Source: Phlebopus portentosus
Taxonomy: Eukaryota > Basidiomycota > Agaricomycetes > Boletales > Boletinellaceae
Assembly (NCBI GenBank): GCA_037892935.1
Contig: JAYXKI010000001.1
Span: forward strand, 2,108,001-2,172,000
Length of the DNA: 64,000 nt
Direction of reading: 5' to 3'
Shown here: positions 33,171-43,955 of the stretch, in pieces
Numbering within the stretch: the first letter of the stretch is position 1
Layout of the letters: every line of letters begins with the position of its first letter
Notes under the pieces: generated by a model
What the model saw: the letters and a program-made list of their open reading frames with translations, nothing else
Told to the model about the DNA's origin: nothing
Databases searched by the model: none
Translations under genes and position numbers: made by a program

Positions 33171-35142
33171 GTGGTATTTTCGGTGGTCTCTCTATCTGAA
33201 GGCGCTACAGATGTCCGTCCTACTAAGGGAGCTGAATGTGTGAAGAAACCTCCAGAAATGAAGCCTCAAGCTATCAGACTCTAACCACTAACCACCTGGC
33301 AGGTGCCAAAAACTGTCAGAGACGTCAGGGAGTGGCCTAGGGACGCCGAGGTATGAAAGGAATGGAGTAGTAGGTCCGCCGGACAGAAGGGGAGGTCACA
33401 GGAGTCCACCGGAGTAGCGCAATCTCAGTAGGGGGAAGCTAAGAACTGTATATGACAAATATAAGGCGTAATGTGCGGCGAGTAGGTGAAAAAGACGCCG
33501 AGGGGGAATACAATGGAAGGCCTGTGTCGCCGGAGGGCCGCCGAGGTCGAATAGAGAGCCGCTGGGGACGAGGGAGCTTGTGCAAATCCGCTACGGTAGC
33601 GTAAACTGGATAAACAAAAGGAAGGGACCGTATATGATAAATATAAGGGGCAATGTGCGGCCAGCAGATGAAAAGGACGCCAAAGTGGAATAGGAAAGGA
33701 GGCCTGGGTCGCCGGAGGGCCGCCGAGGTCGAATAGGGGGCCGCCAGGGACGAGGGAGCTCATACAAATCCACCGCAGTAGCGTAAACTGGATAAATGAA
33801 AGGTAGGGACCGTATACGACAAATACGAGGCGCAACGTGCGGCGAGTAGGTGAAAAAGACACCGAGGGGGGATACAATGGAAGGCCTGTGTCGCTGGAGG
33901 GCCGCTGAGGTCAAATAGAGGCCGCCCGACAGGTACGATGTAGTGCGGCGGACGTTTGGGGGTAGGTTCCCAGTCCTAACTCACACACTAAATGTCAGAG
34001 GCGCCGAAGGAGAATAGAACGACGAGTCAAGAGTAGTATATAGTCAATGGGGGAGCTCAGTATATGAGGGGGAGCTCAGAGTGAGGGAATCTCGAACCCT
34101 GGCCCTTGGGTGCTGTATAAGCTCTCTATCCCGTCTATCTCTGTATGTGTAGTCTCGTCTACTGATGAATATACACTCTATATATACCCTACTGCTCTCG
34201 CCGATGAGTCCTACTGTCTGACAACATCTCCTGAGTCACTGGGCTCGCCAAGGGCCGCCGCCGGAGCATCTAGGAGTCGCCCAAGAGCTGCATCGCAAGG
34301 GGATCATCCAATGGCATGAAATATCGAGTATCTGCAATAAAATGGGTGCCGGCGGAGTCTGGCTTGGCAGCGGCGGTCGGTGGCTTGGCACGCCGCTGTA
34401 CCACATGCCTGACTGCCATATATAGTCTAGAGTCACCTGCCGCTTGGGGGGAAGTCGGGAAACGTCGGGGCCGATGTTCAGAGGCTCATATCGCATATAT
34501 GAGATAGAGGGCGCATCAGTCAGGGTCTCTGGGCCGCCCAAGGCTGCCGCCGCACTCAATATAGAGTGTAGGCGATCCATAGTAACTAAGGAGGGCGCCG
34601 GAGCGGCGGATCTGCAAGTCACCGCTTGATCGGCGGCGGATTCGTAAAACTGCGGCCTTTAGTGGCATATGAGCAGGGATGATACTAGATAAATCCATAG
34701 GCCTTGGGGGACTGCCTGGTAAGTTGTGGGAGGCCTCAGCGAGGGCACCTGAGGACGCCTGAGTGGCCGCCGGACCAATCTGAGGCTTGGGGGGCCGCTG
34801 CAGGGGTGTCCAAATCCGCCTCGAGGCTGTACGTATGAGGAATTGTAATAACGAAGGCCTATAATAATTGGGGGACATCTCCTATGGTGTCTGGTGCTGG
34901 GTAGGAGCCTTCGGCGGATGTGTATGGGTGCCAGGGAGCCAGCGGCGGACTCGTCTGGGCTCTCGGAGGGCGCCGAAGGGGGAAGCGTAGGCTAGAATCC
35001 ATAGATATGTGCTCGTATAGCCTCTAGAGTGTGGTATGAGTATGCCTTGGTCCTCTGAGGTGTAGGCGGCGAAGGGATATGGTATCTGAAGTAGGGGAGA
35101 GCCATAGTATGAGTGTCCTGGCACAGGACTGGCCAGGGCACT
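33171..35142. mobile_element. Unclassified ~1.97 kb insertion in TE1
   Basis: Compared with TE-A (…TTTTTATAGCGGTCTGATTCC), the TE1 linker is split between ATAGTGGT (33163-33170) and ACAGCGGT (35143-35150). These look like a diverged 6-8 bp target duplication. The insert is GC rich (GCCGCCG motifs), contains a 182 bp tandem repeat, and has a TATA/CT-rich block near 34110-34225 ending CTACTGTCTGACA that resembles an LTR end. No protein recognised. It could be an LTR fragment or a non-autonomous element. Confidence 0.6.
33415..33925. repeat. 182 bp tandem repeat, about 2.8 copies
   Basis: GTATA(T/C)GA(C/T)AAATA recurs at 33448, 33630 and 33812, a constant 182 bp spacing. Each unit contains CGCCGAGG, GGAGGGCCGC(C/T)GAGGTC and GTAGCGTAAACTGGATAAA. 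Open frames over it (minus strand 33425-33914) reflect the repeat and are not genes I support. Confidence 0.85.
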
Positions 35143-35404
35143 ACAGCGGTTTGATTCCGCTCTTCCACTCTAAGCTCGTTTGAATCACCTGCTTGCGCAT
35201 TCACTTTTCTAACCAACAAATCTGTGTAGACATTGAAGTCATTGTTGTCTGCTTCAGGTTCATCAGGTATCACATCGGTAAGGAGTTCTCAAAGGGTAAA
35301 ACCGTCGCTGATATTCGCATCTTGGTATTGTACAACAGGATGATTATATTTTAATAAGTCCAACGAAAAGAGTCCTTTAGGAAACTGACCAGTCGTCCCG
35401 ACGT

Positions 35405-36922
35405 CTACGCCTGGTCCTCCGGAAAACCCTCACCATCTACGAGTTCTTCCAGCTCAGTTGGCACTGCTCGCACATCAATGTCACTGAAGGAAGATTTCTT
35501 CGCTTGGCCAAGCTCTTCGAGTAGTGCTTCTCTGTCTTCTGGCACAAATGCTGCAATGATTGCACATATTGCTTCATGACCTCGTGGGCATTCCTGGATG
35601 TAGTGGCCCACTTGACCACACTTATAGCAAGCGCGCGTGCGATGCACCTGGTTCATCATCACATCCATTAGCTGACCTAGGCCTCCGTATGTTACTCCAG
35701 TCGCATCATGACAATCTTGGGTGGGAGGGACGAAAGGACGAGTCGCTTGTTGAGGTGGTGCCAGATGTCTTAGTGGCGGTGGCACTGGTTTCATCACTGT
35801 CGAGCTGATCGTCTTCCTCCTACGCTCAGCCATCAGATCTCTGATCTGGTGCTTGACCCTGTCGACCTTGACCGCAGCCTTCTTGAATTCCTCATACGTT
35901 GTCGGCTCGTTGGGTAGGCGCATGATACCTTCAACCACCTTAGGGTTTAGTGCTCATTTCAAGCGACTCATCAGCCATTCATTATGAGCCTCTGTGGCCA
36001 GTCCAGCATCGACTCGACAAATGTTGAACTTATTGAAGAACTCATCGGCATTGAGGTCCCCTTGGTACATCGCATCAAGCCTTTCGAAGGCCTTCTGGGA
36101 ACAAGCCAGATTGTCAAATGAGGTGTCGAGTTTCTTTAGAAAAGCATCCCAATTGTCCTTGAATGCTATTCTGCCATGTTCATTGATTGCTCCACTCGTG
36201 TAGCTTTCCGCCCAGCTCACAGCAGCACCGCTCTTCATGTACGATAGAGTGAACATGATCTTCACTTTGCTCGTCCTAAACTCTGACTCTGATGCATAGA
36301 CGTATAGGCAAAGCTCTCGTTTGAAGTCGACATGATCATGCTCACCATCGAAGTCTCGAGGCTTGGTGACATGGACCTTCTTTGATGCTCTTGATTCTTG
36401 GTTTGTGTCTCCACCCACTGCCTAGAGCGCTAGCGCAATTGCTGTTGTGAGGTCCGTTATAGATTCCTTTGACAGTGACATCTCTTGCTCTTCTTCTTCG
36501 TCCTCCTCGTCTTTGTCTGTTGGTACGAGTGGGGCAGGCTCCCATAGTTCGGTGAAAGACAACGAAGGTGCTACGGGTGGAGCTGATGTCTGGCCTGTTG
36601 ATTTTGATGGCCCTGGTAATGGAGCCGTTAATCGTGTAGGGGTAGGGGGTGCGGGATCATCTACGTCGCCCTCTTGTTTCACTCTCCAATATTGGAACTT
36701 GTCCCCTCTGGTGGAGTACCACTTCTTCGCAGTCTCATCCCACCAAGCAATGAAGGTTTGATCACCCGACTTGATGATATACTGTCCTCGCAATGTGCTC
36801 CACCTAGTGTTTGTCAGGAGAGCCGCCCGTTGATCGTCAGTTAGATCCACCTTGATAGGCCGAGGGTGGAACGGGAATCAAGATAGTGTTCAGACAGGAC
36901 TGACTTCGGATGACTGGCTCAT
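35405..36922 (-). pseudogene. TE1 gag with CCHC zinc knuckle
   Basis: Starts MSQSSEVSPV (36922) and ends EDQA-stop (35405). It contains the acidic tract (DKDEEDEEEEQEMSL), capsid-like blocks (SGAAVSWAESYTSGAI) and the zinc knuckle CYKCGQVGHYIQEC (near 35630-35590). Stops at 36419-36421 (CAG to TAG) and 35951 (CGA to TGA), plus two near 36890, correspond to sense codons in TE-A or TE-B. Confidence 0.85.
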
Positions 36923-37246
36923 CTTTGAAATTGATGACTAGTCGGAAAGCACCGAGGTAGATGATGAATGAGATGCTTGACAACGATTGGACTCTGTGAG
37001 TTACCCAAGAGAATATCTGATGTGAGTTCCACAGAAGAGTAATTCGGAGCACCATGATTAGAGGATTGATTGGTTGTTTCGAGAACTATCGGGACATGCC
37101 AAAGTCAATTGGACCTTGACGGGCAGATAGGGGTTGCTCAGATAAATCCAGAATGGGTGCGGTCATCGACCGTCGATGTGTCTCCTGCATGGAGTAGCGA
37201 TGAACAAGTGGTTAAATCACGGGTTCGAGAGTAGGTCTTTCTATTA

Positions 37247-37607
37247 TGTTAGGCGGCAAGACTAACGGGCATCGATCTCAAGGCAGCCAACACAATAACA
37301 AACAACTGGCTAACACGAGTTGCCAGGCTATACGCATGCTATGTTGCAGTGAAGGTAAGTAGAATAGAAAGACAAGGAACGAAAGAGTCAAACTCTCTAC
37401 TTATATAGACTTCAAGCACGGGAAAGGTCTACTCTAATGGGAAGTCACATGACAAGGAATGGGATGATTAGTGAGCGTGATAGAACATTGTGGAATGTTC
37501 CGGCAAATGGATGAATAAGCGCATAAGAAAAATAAAAGAAAAGAAAAAAGAATATTAAAATAAATGATGATATAAGAAAAGAAAAGGAAAATGTTCGAGT
37601 CCTTACA
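37247..37607 (-). repeat. 5' LTR of TE1
   Basis: 361 bp with termini TGTTAGG and CCTTACA. Right flank TCTAC (37608-37612) matches the left flank of the 3' LTR 16.4 kb away. Confidence 0.9.
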
Positions 37608-37936
37608 TCTACATATCTTGCAATGTTCTGGTCTTCCATCTGTGTGTAGCTTTATTTCAGTAAAGGAGTATGCCCAATGTGCATTCTAGATAATCCTTCC
37701 TACAAATCATGTGGGTCCTCCCTCTCGTCATGTTTGTCTTTGTAGTATTGTTGACTGGGTTCCTCTAGAATGTCTTCAGCAGCTACCTCCCCAGGTATTT
37801 GCTGCATTAGTGGATGAGAATTGCCTCTACTATTCTGTCTCTGGAGCCTTTCAAAATACTCTTGATTAGGCTGCATAATTTGGTGTGTAAGGTGTCTGAT
37901 TCTATACTGCATTAGGTATCTACAATTTTTGTAACA
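37608..37936 (-). pseudogene. ORF-bearing LTR, copy G2, proximal part
   Basis: Homologous to 17143-17460. The LTR end (TGTTACA on the minus strand, at 37936) follows a purine run (TGAGGGAGC). The frame starts at ATG 37910-37912 (MQYRIRHLTHQIMQPNQEYF) and runs until TE1 interrupts it after IARYV at 37612. Relative to copy G1 it has an in-frame insertion (AEDILEEP against AQEEP). Together with 20841-20048 it makes up one LTR, truncated at its far end. Confidence 0.65.
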
Positions 37937-38020
37937 GCTCCCTCAGATATATATATCACTGGATTTATTCTTGATCCTAGTAAGTTCTTCGAAACTCTAT
38001 GTTCAACAAGTCAACTACTG

Positions 38021-39028
38021 ATGCTCTTCACAGGGTTTCGTAAAGTACATATTTTGAAGGATCTCAACCCACTTGAGATACCTAAGGTGAAGATACCAGC
38101 CTACAATACATTGGGCAAGCCAGTCATCTTCAAACCCAAAGAGAAACTTCCTCAGACCCTTGTCAGGGTGGGGAATTTCTTATTATCTCTCTTATATGAA
38201 CACTACAAGAGCTTTAGCAAGGATATTGCTAGTTTTAAGCAATCAGAAGCATGCCTTCATCTCCCTCAACAAATACTTGAGTATTAGGGAAAGGTGAATA
38301 TCCATTCAACACCTATTTTTGCAAGAATGGTGTTGCTGGAGAATGGTGGGCAAGGCTCAACAAGAATCCAGATGCACAACCACTCACAGTAACATCCTGA
38401 AATACAACTGTTACAATTCACATACTCACATTACCTTCCCAGAAACTGGCATGTAGCCTTTTTGAGGTGCTTCCAAACTCAATGTTTGATGAGCAAACTG
38501 CTTTAACATTTACATAGATGAACATGCCACTGCATAATAAACAAGATGCTTCAACCTTTATCAGGATGGCCACAATTCGTGATTGGTATAGATTCGATCC
38601 AGAGGTGAGTTTTGAAAAATTTATCAAACCAATTGTATTCATATACTACTAACAAATTTTACAGAAGTGTCCTGAGCCTTTCCATCCAAGCATTAAATTT
38701 TGTGATATGACGGAATACCTTTTTCAAGAGAAGACCTCGTCAAGTACATTACCTGCTATCTTAAACATTAAATCATCTCAGCCTAGCACAGCTAACTCTG
38801 ACAAAGTAGTTTTTGATTTAAACAACATCAATTTTGACAATTTCATTGAAGGGGATGCCTAAGCTTGACTTGGAGATCTATATAAACATGGACTCTTCAT
38901 TACTTCATGACATCCTTTTGGAAAAAGGTATTGATCCTCATATACTTGAAACTGAGATTAACAAGAATGACTCTGGGAATGAAAGTTGTGAGGATGATTT
39001 CAATGAGTTGGAGGATGATGACTTATAG
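38021..39028 (+). pseudogene. hAT-type transposase C-terminal remnant
   Basis: In shifting frames the plus strand reads EYPFNTYFCKNGVAGEWWAR, NPDAQPLT, FEVLPNSMFDEQTALTFT, then MATIRDWYRFDPE. After a likely intron (GTGAGTTTTG...TTTTACAG, about 38604-38664) it continues KCPEPFHPSIKFCDM. This order matches the dimerisation end of basidiomycete hAT (RNase H-like) transposases as I know them. Stops and frameshifts are frequent near 38287, 38397 and 38518, and the catalytic N-terminal part is missing. The final acidic tail (ESCEDDFNELEDDDL) may be its C-terminus. Confidence 0.6.
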
Positions 39029-39682
39029 AAGATGGGCTAAAATTATTTCTTTTTATTTGCTTTTCTGCAATACCATATAGCTCCTAATGCTAGAAATTAC
39101 TATTCCATAATAAAGAAGCCCTACTCATTGTATAAAAACTGACTGTTAAATTTTTTTTAATGAAAATACTTCAATTGCATACAAGCAGACCAGCCTTAGT
39201 AATCAATTGTGTTGACAAATTTCTATATTCAGAAATGAATTCGCACGGAGTTTACCATATGTTGCAAACATGTTGTAAACCCCAGCATACATGCGACCGC
39301 ATGTTGACAACTTGTGGCTAACTACCCAGGGAGTTTTGACTCCTACACTAAGATTCGGATTTGGTAGACAAAGAAACAACTATAATTACTAGTTTTCCCT
39401 ACTTTGAACTTTCTTAAACAGTTAATACCCCTCGTACTCTAGTATCTCGTGCAGCAAGCATCCTGTCAAGTAGTGCTGGGGCCCTCTTTAGTGTGCTAGT
39501 GGTGTCCCTTTGATTGGACGACGATCCAACGTGCATGTTGACTGGCTTGGCATATTCGGTCCGAAAGAACTTGAAACTTGAAGTGCCGTCACGCTAGGCC
39601 GCTTTCCGTGCGCGATTGAATTATTATTTCCGGCCGGCCGTTCGATCCTATGGACTTAAGACGGCCGGCTCGGACAAGGTCT
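39029..39682. other. Boundary between transposon block and gene-dense block
   Basis: No gene seen. The right part contains inverted GGCCGG motifs (about 39629-39670) within 120 bp of the lyase start and is probably promoter sequence. Confidence 0.4.
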
Positions 39683-39690
39683 TATAAAAG
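39683..39690 (+). promoter_or_regulatory. TATA box of the PL8 gene
   Basis: TATAAAAG lies 49-56 bp before the ATG at 39739, a normal distance for a strongly expressed fungal gene. Motif match only. Confidence 0.5.
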
Positions 39691-39738
39691 ACCAGAATTC
39701 AACCTATGCATCACTAGCTACTACAGTTGCCCTTCATT

Positions 39739-42700
39739 ATGAAGGCATTCACGATCTGCACTTGTTTTCTAGTTCACATCTATCATCTTAGCGCTCTGGC
39801 TCTTGCTCAACTGTCCTCTGAGTCAGTGGACGCTTCAAAGACTCTTTCTGACGTTTCCAGCATCCCCTTTCAGATTAATATAACTTCTAGCGGTTCAGGC
39901 GTCCAGGAAACACACTCTTTTGCTTCTTACTCGCTAACCACAACGTATAATATACCTCCCGTATCCAACACTTTGCCAACAAGCAACGCGAGCGGTTCAT
40001 CAACTGGCGCCTTCAACCCGATTCCAAGGTTTTCATTTGACAAACCGACGCAAACGAGCTCTGATTTTCCCTCCTCACCAACGTCAACTCAGTCCTCTAA
40101 TTCGACGAATGCGACTGATATCGATACCATTCTTGCACGAAGATTGGAAATAATTGTTGCCTCTGCGACACAGGCGACAAGTGTATCCTCATGGTAACTC
40201 ATTTTTATATTTCTCGCGAAGATGATGACGGAACTCACTGTCTGATTCGTAAAGGTTATCAACTCTACAGGAAGATGGAAGCTGGCCAGCTTCAGAAATT
40301 GATTACACCACGGGCTGCGAGTCCGTATATCTCTATTACGCGCCAGTCTGTTTCATAGTGTTGACTTTGGTACAGCGCCCAACGGGCCAATTGGCCTGCC
40401 CAGAATCATTGGTCGCGTATTTGTAAGATACATATTAACGCTTCTTACTACGAGTGCCTTTTCTAATTATGACTTGAAATAGTGACAATGGCATCTGCAT
40501 TTTATGGTGGCCTTGAGAATGCAACCCAATGGGTGAACAACATCGAGCTCCTCTCAGCAATATCTTCGGCTATGGACTTCTGGTTTTCTAACGACATGGC
40601 GAGTGACGATTGCGTTGATGCTGGCGGTCTAGAGGCGTGTCGTGAGTGCATAAATATCCATACAAAGTAACGTATGTGAGCCCGAAATGCTACTGACAGC
40701 GTGCGGAACTCGCGGATTCTGGAACACAAACTGGTTTTCCAATGTACGTGCATGACTTCATGGAAAAAATTCTGATTTTCACTTTACGCGGCAGCTACTT
40801 GGAATCCCCGACCCTGTTGTCAGGTCGTGTTTGCTCGTAAATTCGAGTCTGACTCCGGATCAATTAAGTAACTGCACCCATATCCCTGGCCGCGCATACG
40901 CCACACTCAATCGTAATGTAATCAACGTGAGTATTGTTTCAGTAGTCAGCTTGAATATTATTTACCATTATTATTCATAGCTTGGGACTTACACAGGAGC
41001 AAACCTACTCGACATAGCCAGCATTGGAATTGATCTGGGTCTTCTAACCGCAAATTCTTCTCTTATCGGCGACGCTTATGCGAGAGTGCACAGTGAAGTT
41101 ATAGTTCAGGAGGCTGTCCGAATAGACGGAATCAAACCCGATGGGAGCTTCTCGCAACATGGTGGTCTGATTTATAATGGGAATTATGGCAAGGACTAGT
41201 GAGTAAACTACTTATTCGTGGAGCTATTCATTCCCTGAAATATTTGCAGCTCGAATGCTGTTATCGAGTTGGAGATGGCCGCCGCCGGTACACAGTTTCA
41301 GGCTGGTGAGACTTCTCGCGAGGCTTTTGAGGCACTCATGGACGGTGACCAATGGATGATCTATCTTAATGTTGAGACTGGCGTGCTCCATTGGGACTTT
41401 GTAAGTGCACTGACTACCGTGGGTGATTTGGTCTGACATTATCTGCTGGCGTAGAGTGTCGTTGGAAGAATGATTAGCTTCCCTGTGGCTGATGACCAGC
41501 AAGCTCTCTTTTTGCGTAATCAAGGCTAAGCTAACTTGAGAAAACACACAGGGCCACTGCAAGTATCAAGATGAACATTACAGAAATCGCAGCCCTCGCC
41601 GATCTATGGAAGTCATCTGCTCTACTCGATGTGTACGACAAGCTAGAAGAAAACTCCACGACTGCAAACGTTGGATCTATCGATGGTAATCGTATGTTTT
41701 ACAGTAACGATTATATGGTAAATCCCATCGAGTATCGATCGACTCCTTAATTCGGCTCTGATATTCCCACTTTTGCATCGACTTTCAAAGTTGCATCGTG
41801 GTCCAGGATACATCTCTACACTCCGAATGTATTCGAATCGAACGACCAACACGGAGTGCCTCAATTCGCAGAATCCTTTTGGATTCCACTTATCTGACGG
41901 CACCGTCTATACCTATCTGACTGGATCCGAATACGAGGACATCGCCGCCTCTTGGGATTGGAACCTTATCCCTGGAACGACCGTCGACTACAACGCGACA
42001 CTCTTGAGCTGCAACAATGCTAGCTTTTCAGGCGTGGAATCGTTCGTGGGCGGCGCAAGTACGGGGAGCATCGGATTGGGAGCCATGCGCTATACGAATC
42101 CTTTCACGGGTTCGCTGCATTGGCAGAAAGCGTGGTTCTTCCTAGAAGATAACGTCCAGCATGTCATGCTAAACAATCTCAGCTCCGGAACGACCGCGCT
42201 AGTACTTTCGATTCTTGACCAACGAAAGCACACTACGAATATAATCATCGATGGTTTGACTGTTGATGGCGGAAATTTCTCTCAACCAACGTCATTGTGG
42301 CACGGAAATGTTGGCTATACTTTCCCATGGAACTCATCATTCGCCTTGAGTGTTGATAGTGGTCCGAGAACAGGCAACTGGACAGTGCTTGGAATATCCG
42401 CGCAACTACTCACGACTGTCGACCTGTTCTCAGCCTGGCTGGCGCATACAGATCTTGCAGCCGGTATTTCATATACGACTTTCCCCGCCGTTGAGTATCA
42501 AGACTTCCTTGAACGAGCGGCTACAACCTTAATCGTCGACGTACAAAATGACCCCAGCATATTTGCGGTTTTAGATGTTGTCCACTCGACGGCAATGGTC
42601 GTCTTCTGGGAGGAGAAGGGCGGCAAGGTGACCATCCCACCTCTTTCAGGTGGAGTTGCGCCGATTACAATATCATCGGACAAGGGATTACTAGTTATCC

Positions 42701-42888
42701 TTGAGATGCAAACTTGGAACTTGACTGTAGCAGAGCCCACGCAGGCTGCTACTGATGCAGAAGTCAGCTTACAGTTGCAATCCGGGGATGCACCGGAAAG
42801 ATGGAGTGGTGAAAGAACGAAGTCGATGTCTATAGTGTTACCTACCGGAGGACTTGCAGGAAGCAGCGTCTCCATTTCATTCTTTTAA
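39739..42888 (+). CDS. Secreted polysaccharide lyase family 8 (hyaluronate/chondroitin/xanthan lyase-like)
   Basis: Eleven exons give an in-frame protein of about 859 residues. Exon ends: 40193, 40320, 40422, 40641, 40743, 40926, 41198, 41400, 41498, 41717 and 42888. A signal peptide is evident (MKAFTICTCFLVHIYHLSALALA). A Ser/Thr-rich linker leads to the (alpha/alpha) toroid: CDAQRANWPAQNHWSRI; TNWFSNLLGIPDP (the conserved Asn-Trp region); and DGSFSQHGGLIYNGNYGKDY, which holds the presumed catalytic His and Tyr. HRGPGYISTLRMYSNRT follows, then the beta-sandwich. Family role: beta-elimination cleavage of acidic polysaccharides outside the cell. Several NxS/T sites fit secretion. The intron at 41499-41551 needs a GC donor. 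The exact substrate cannot be told from sequence. Confidence 0.88.
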
Positions 42889-43043
42889 TATACACTCATT
42901 CTTTACTTTGGACCTTCAGACTTCGGTATCATTTACTGTATACAGAAGAATGTTCCTCGTCACTGGCAATAAATTCGTGCAGCTAGTACTGAAAACAAAC
43001 GTCTTATAACAACATGTGCGAAACAGAGGTGACTTGAACACAC

Positions 43044-43955
43044 TCAGAAACCAGGCTGGCCCTGGAATCCATCTACAGGCTGATCGAAGCCAGCATCCTG
43101 TTGATACACTGGTTCCTCTGCTGGAGGCGGTGCTACAACAGCAGCAGCCTCCCGGTGGTCCGATGTAGGCTCTGCCACTATCTTATCCACCGGAGGATCC
43201 TTGATTTGGACAGAGTCTGGAAGCGGTTTTTTCGGACCTGTTAAACCCTCTGGATCCCAGCCCTTCATGCTTTTTGACGCAAACACAGTTAGCATAACGC
43301 ATAAATAGAATGCATTCGGAGGCATACATTTTGACTTTGATGCCGAGCACACCTTGCTTGAGCAAGACGTGACGGACGGCGTAGTCCACGTATTCACGCG
43401 CGGGTTGACCAGAGTGCACCATAAAACCATCGGTGAATTTCATTGACTTGGCACGGGCAGCACGAAGTTTTCCAGACACGACTACTTCGCAGCCCTTCGC
43501 ACCCGATTCCATAACAAAACGGAGGACACCATAGCATGCACGACGGACTGCGAGGCCGCCGAGAAGTTTGTAGCGAAGAGATTCGCATTGCGCTACAGCA
43601 GATAAACCACGGTGCTGGACCTTTTCGGCGTACAATTCGAGCGAGTTCTCCGGGAACTTGAATCTCTTCTGGATGAGTGAGGTGAGTTCTCGGATTCGGC
43701 GGCCCTTCTCGCCAAGGACCTCCTGAGTGTGAGTAGCACGGATAATGATCTACAGTACGTGAGGAAGATAAGGAATTGTATGTATGCTGCACAGATAACG
43801 AAAGAACGTGCCTCGGTACGAGCGTGAGTTACACGAACATCGCAGCCAGAGTAACCCTCCTCCGCGAGCTCACGAGTGAAGAATTCGTTAAGTTCGGCGC
43901 GGAATACGCCGTCGGCGACGAACTTGCGCTTCTTGCTGATTTGAGAGGTGGCCAT
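43044..43955 (-). CDS. RPS3: 40S ribosomal protein S3 (uS3)
   Basis: Starts [18 protein letters not shown] (ATG 43953-43955) with introns near 43753-43812 and 43268-43328; stop TGA at 43044-43046. KH-domain region: [17 protein letters not shown] and [18 protein letters not shown]. Conserved core: [20 protein letters not shown] and [13 protein letters not shown]. It ends in a Pro/Glu/Ala-rich tail ([17 protein letters not shown]) that is longer than in yeast. Role: small-subunit protein at the mRNA entry channel. Divergent from the acetamidase gene across 883 bp. Confidence 0.95.

Larger units (their letters stand above)
30656..35273 (-). pseudogene. TE1 pol remnant: protease, RT, RNase H, integrase start
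   Basis: Minus-strand order: linker (35273-35143), insert (to 33171), protease ALIDSGCMGSCID (near 32895), RT with [12 protein letters not shown] and YLDDILIFS (near 31930), RNase H KADASDFASGGVL and YEIYDKEMLAIV, then integrase HPGANKMVALANRSFWWPN and CDCCQQTK up to VVTVDLIGE, where TE2 interrupts it. At least seven in-frame stops: about 32872, 32304, 31977, 31764 and 31333 (most CGA to TGA in context), and two adjacent stops near 31228, where relatives would have a Trp. The element is dead. The integrase continues at 22341. Confidence 0.85.
20842..37607 (-). mobile_element. TE1: full-length Ty3-type retrotransposon, interrupted by nested insertions
   Basis: LTRs at 20842-21202 (3') and 37247-37607 (5'), each 361 bp. 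The 5 bp duplication TCTAC flanks both outer ends (20837-20841 and 37608-37612), proving that these distant LTRs belong to one insertion. A polypurine tract (GAGAGGGGGGTGA on the minus strand) precedes the 3' LTR. The internal order is gag, protease, RT, RNase H, integrase. The coding part is interrupted by TE2 (22342-30655), by an unclassified insert (about 33171-35142) and by many C-to-T type stops. Confidence 0.9.

Noticed and set aside
33425..33914. Two minus-strand frames of 107-150 codons
   Set aside because: They lie over the 182 bp tandem repeat and change frame with each unit, so repetition rather than selection explains the similarity.
34236..34878. Minus-strand frames of about 120 codons in the 1.97 kb insert
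   Set aside because: GC-rich low-complexity (Pro/Arg/Ser) with no homology I recognise.
37200..37246. tRNA-like GGGTTCGAGAGTAGG next to the TE1 5' LTR, considered as a tRNA fragment or primer-binding site
   Set aside because: The flanking bases do not pair as a T-arm, and the position does not give a clear complement of a tRNA 3' end.
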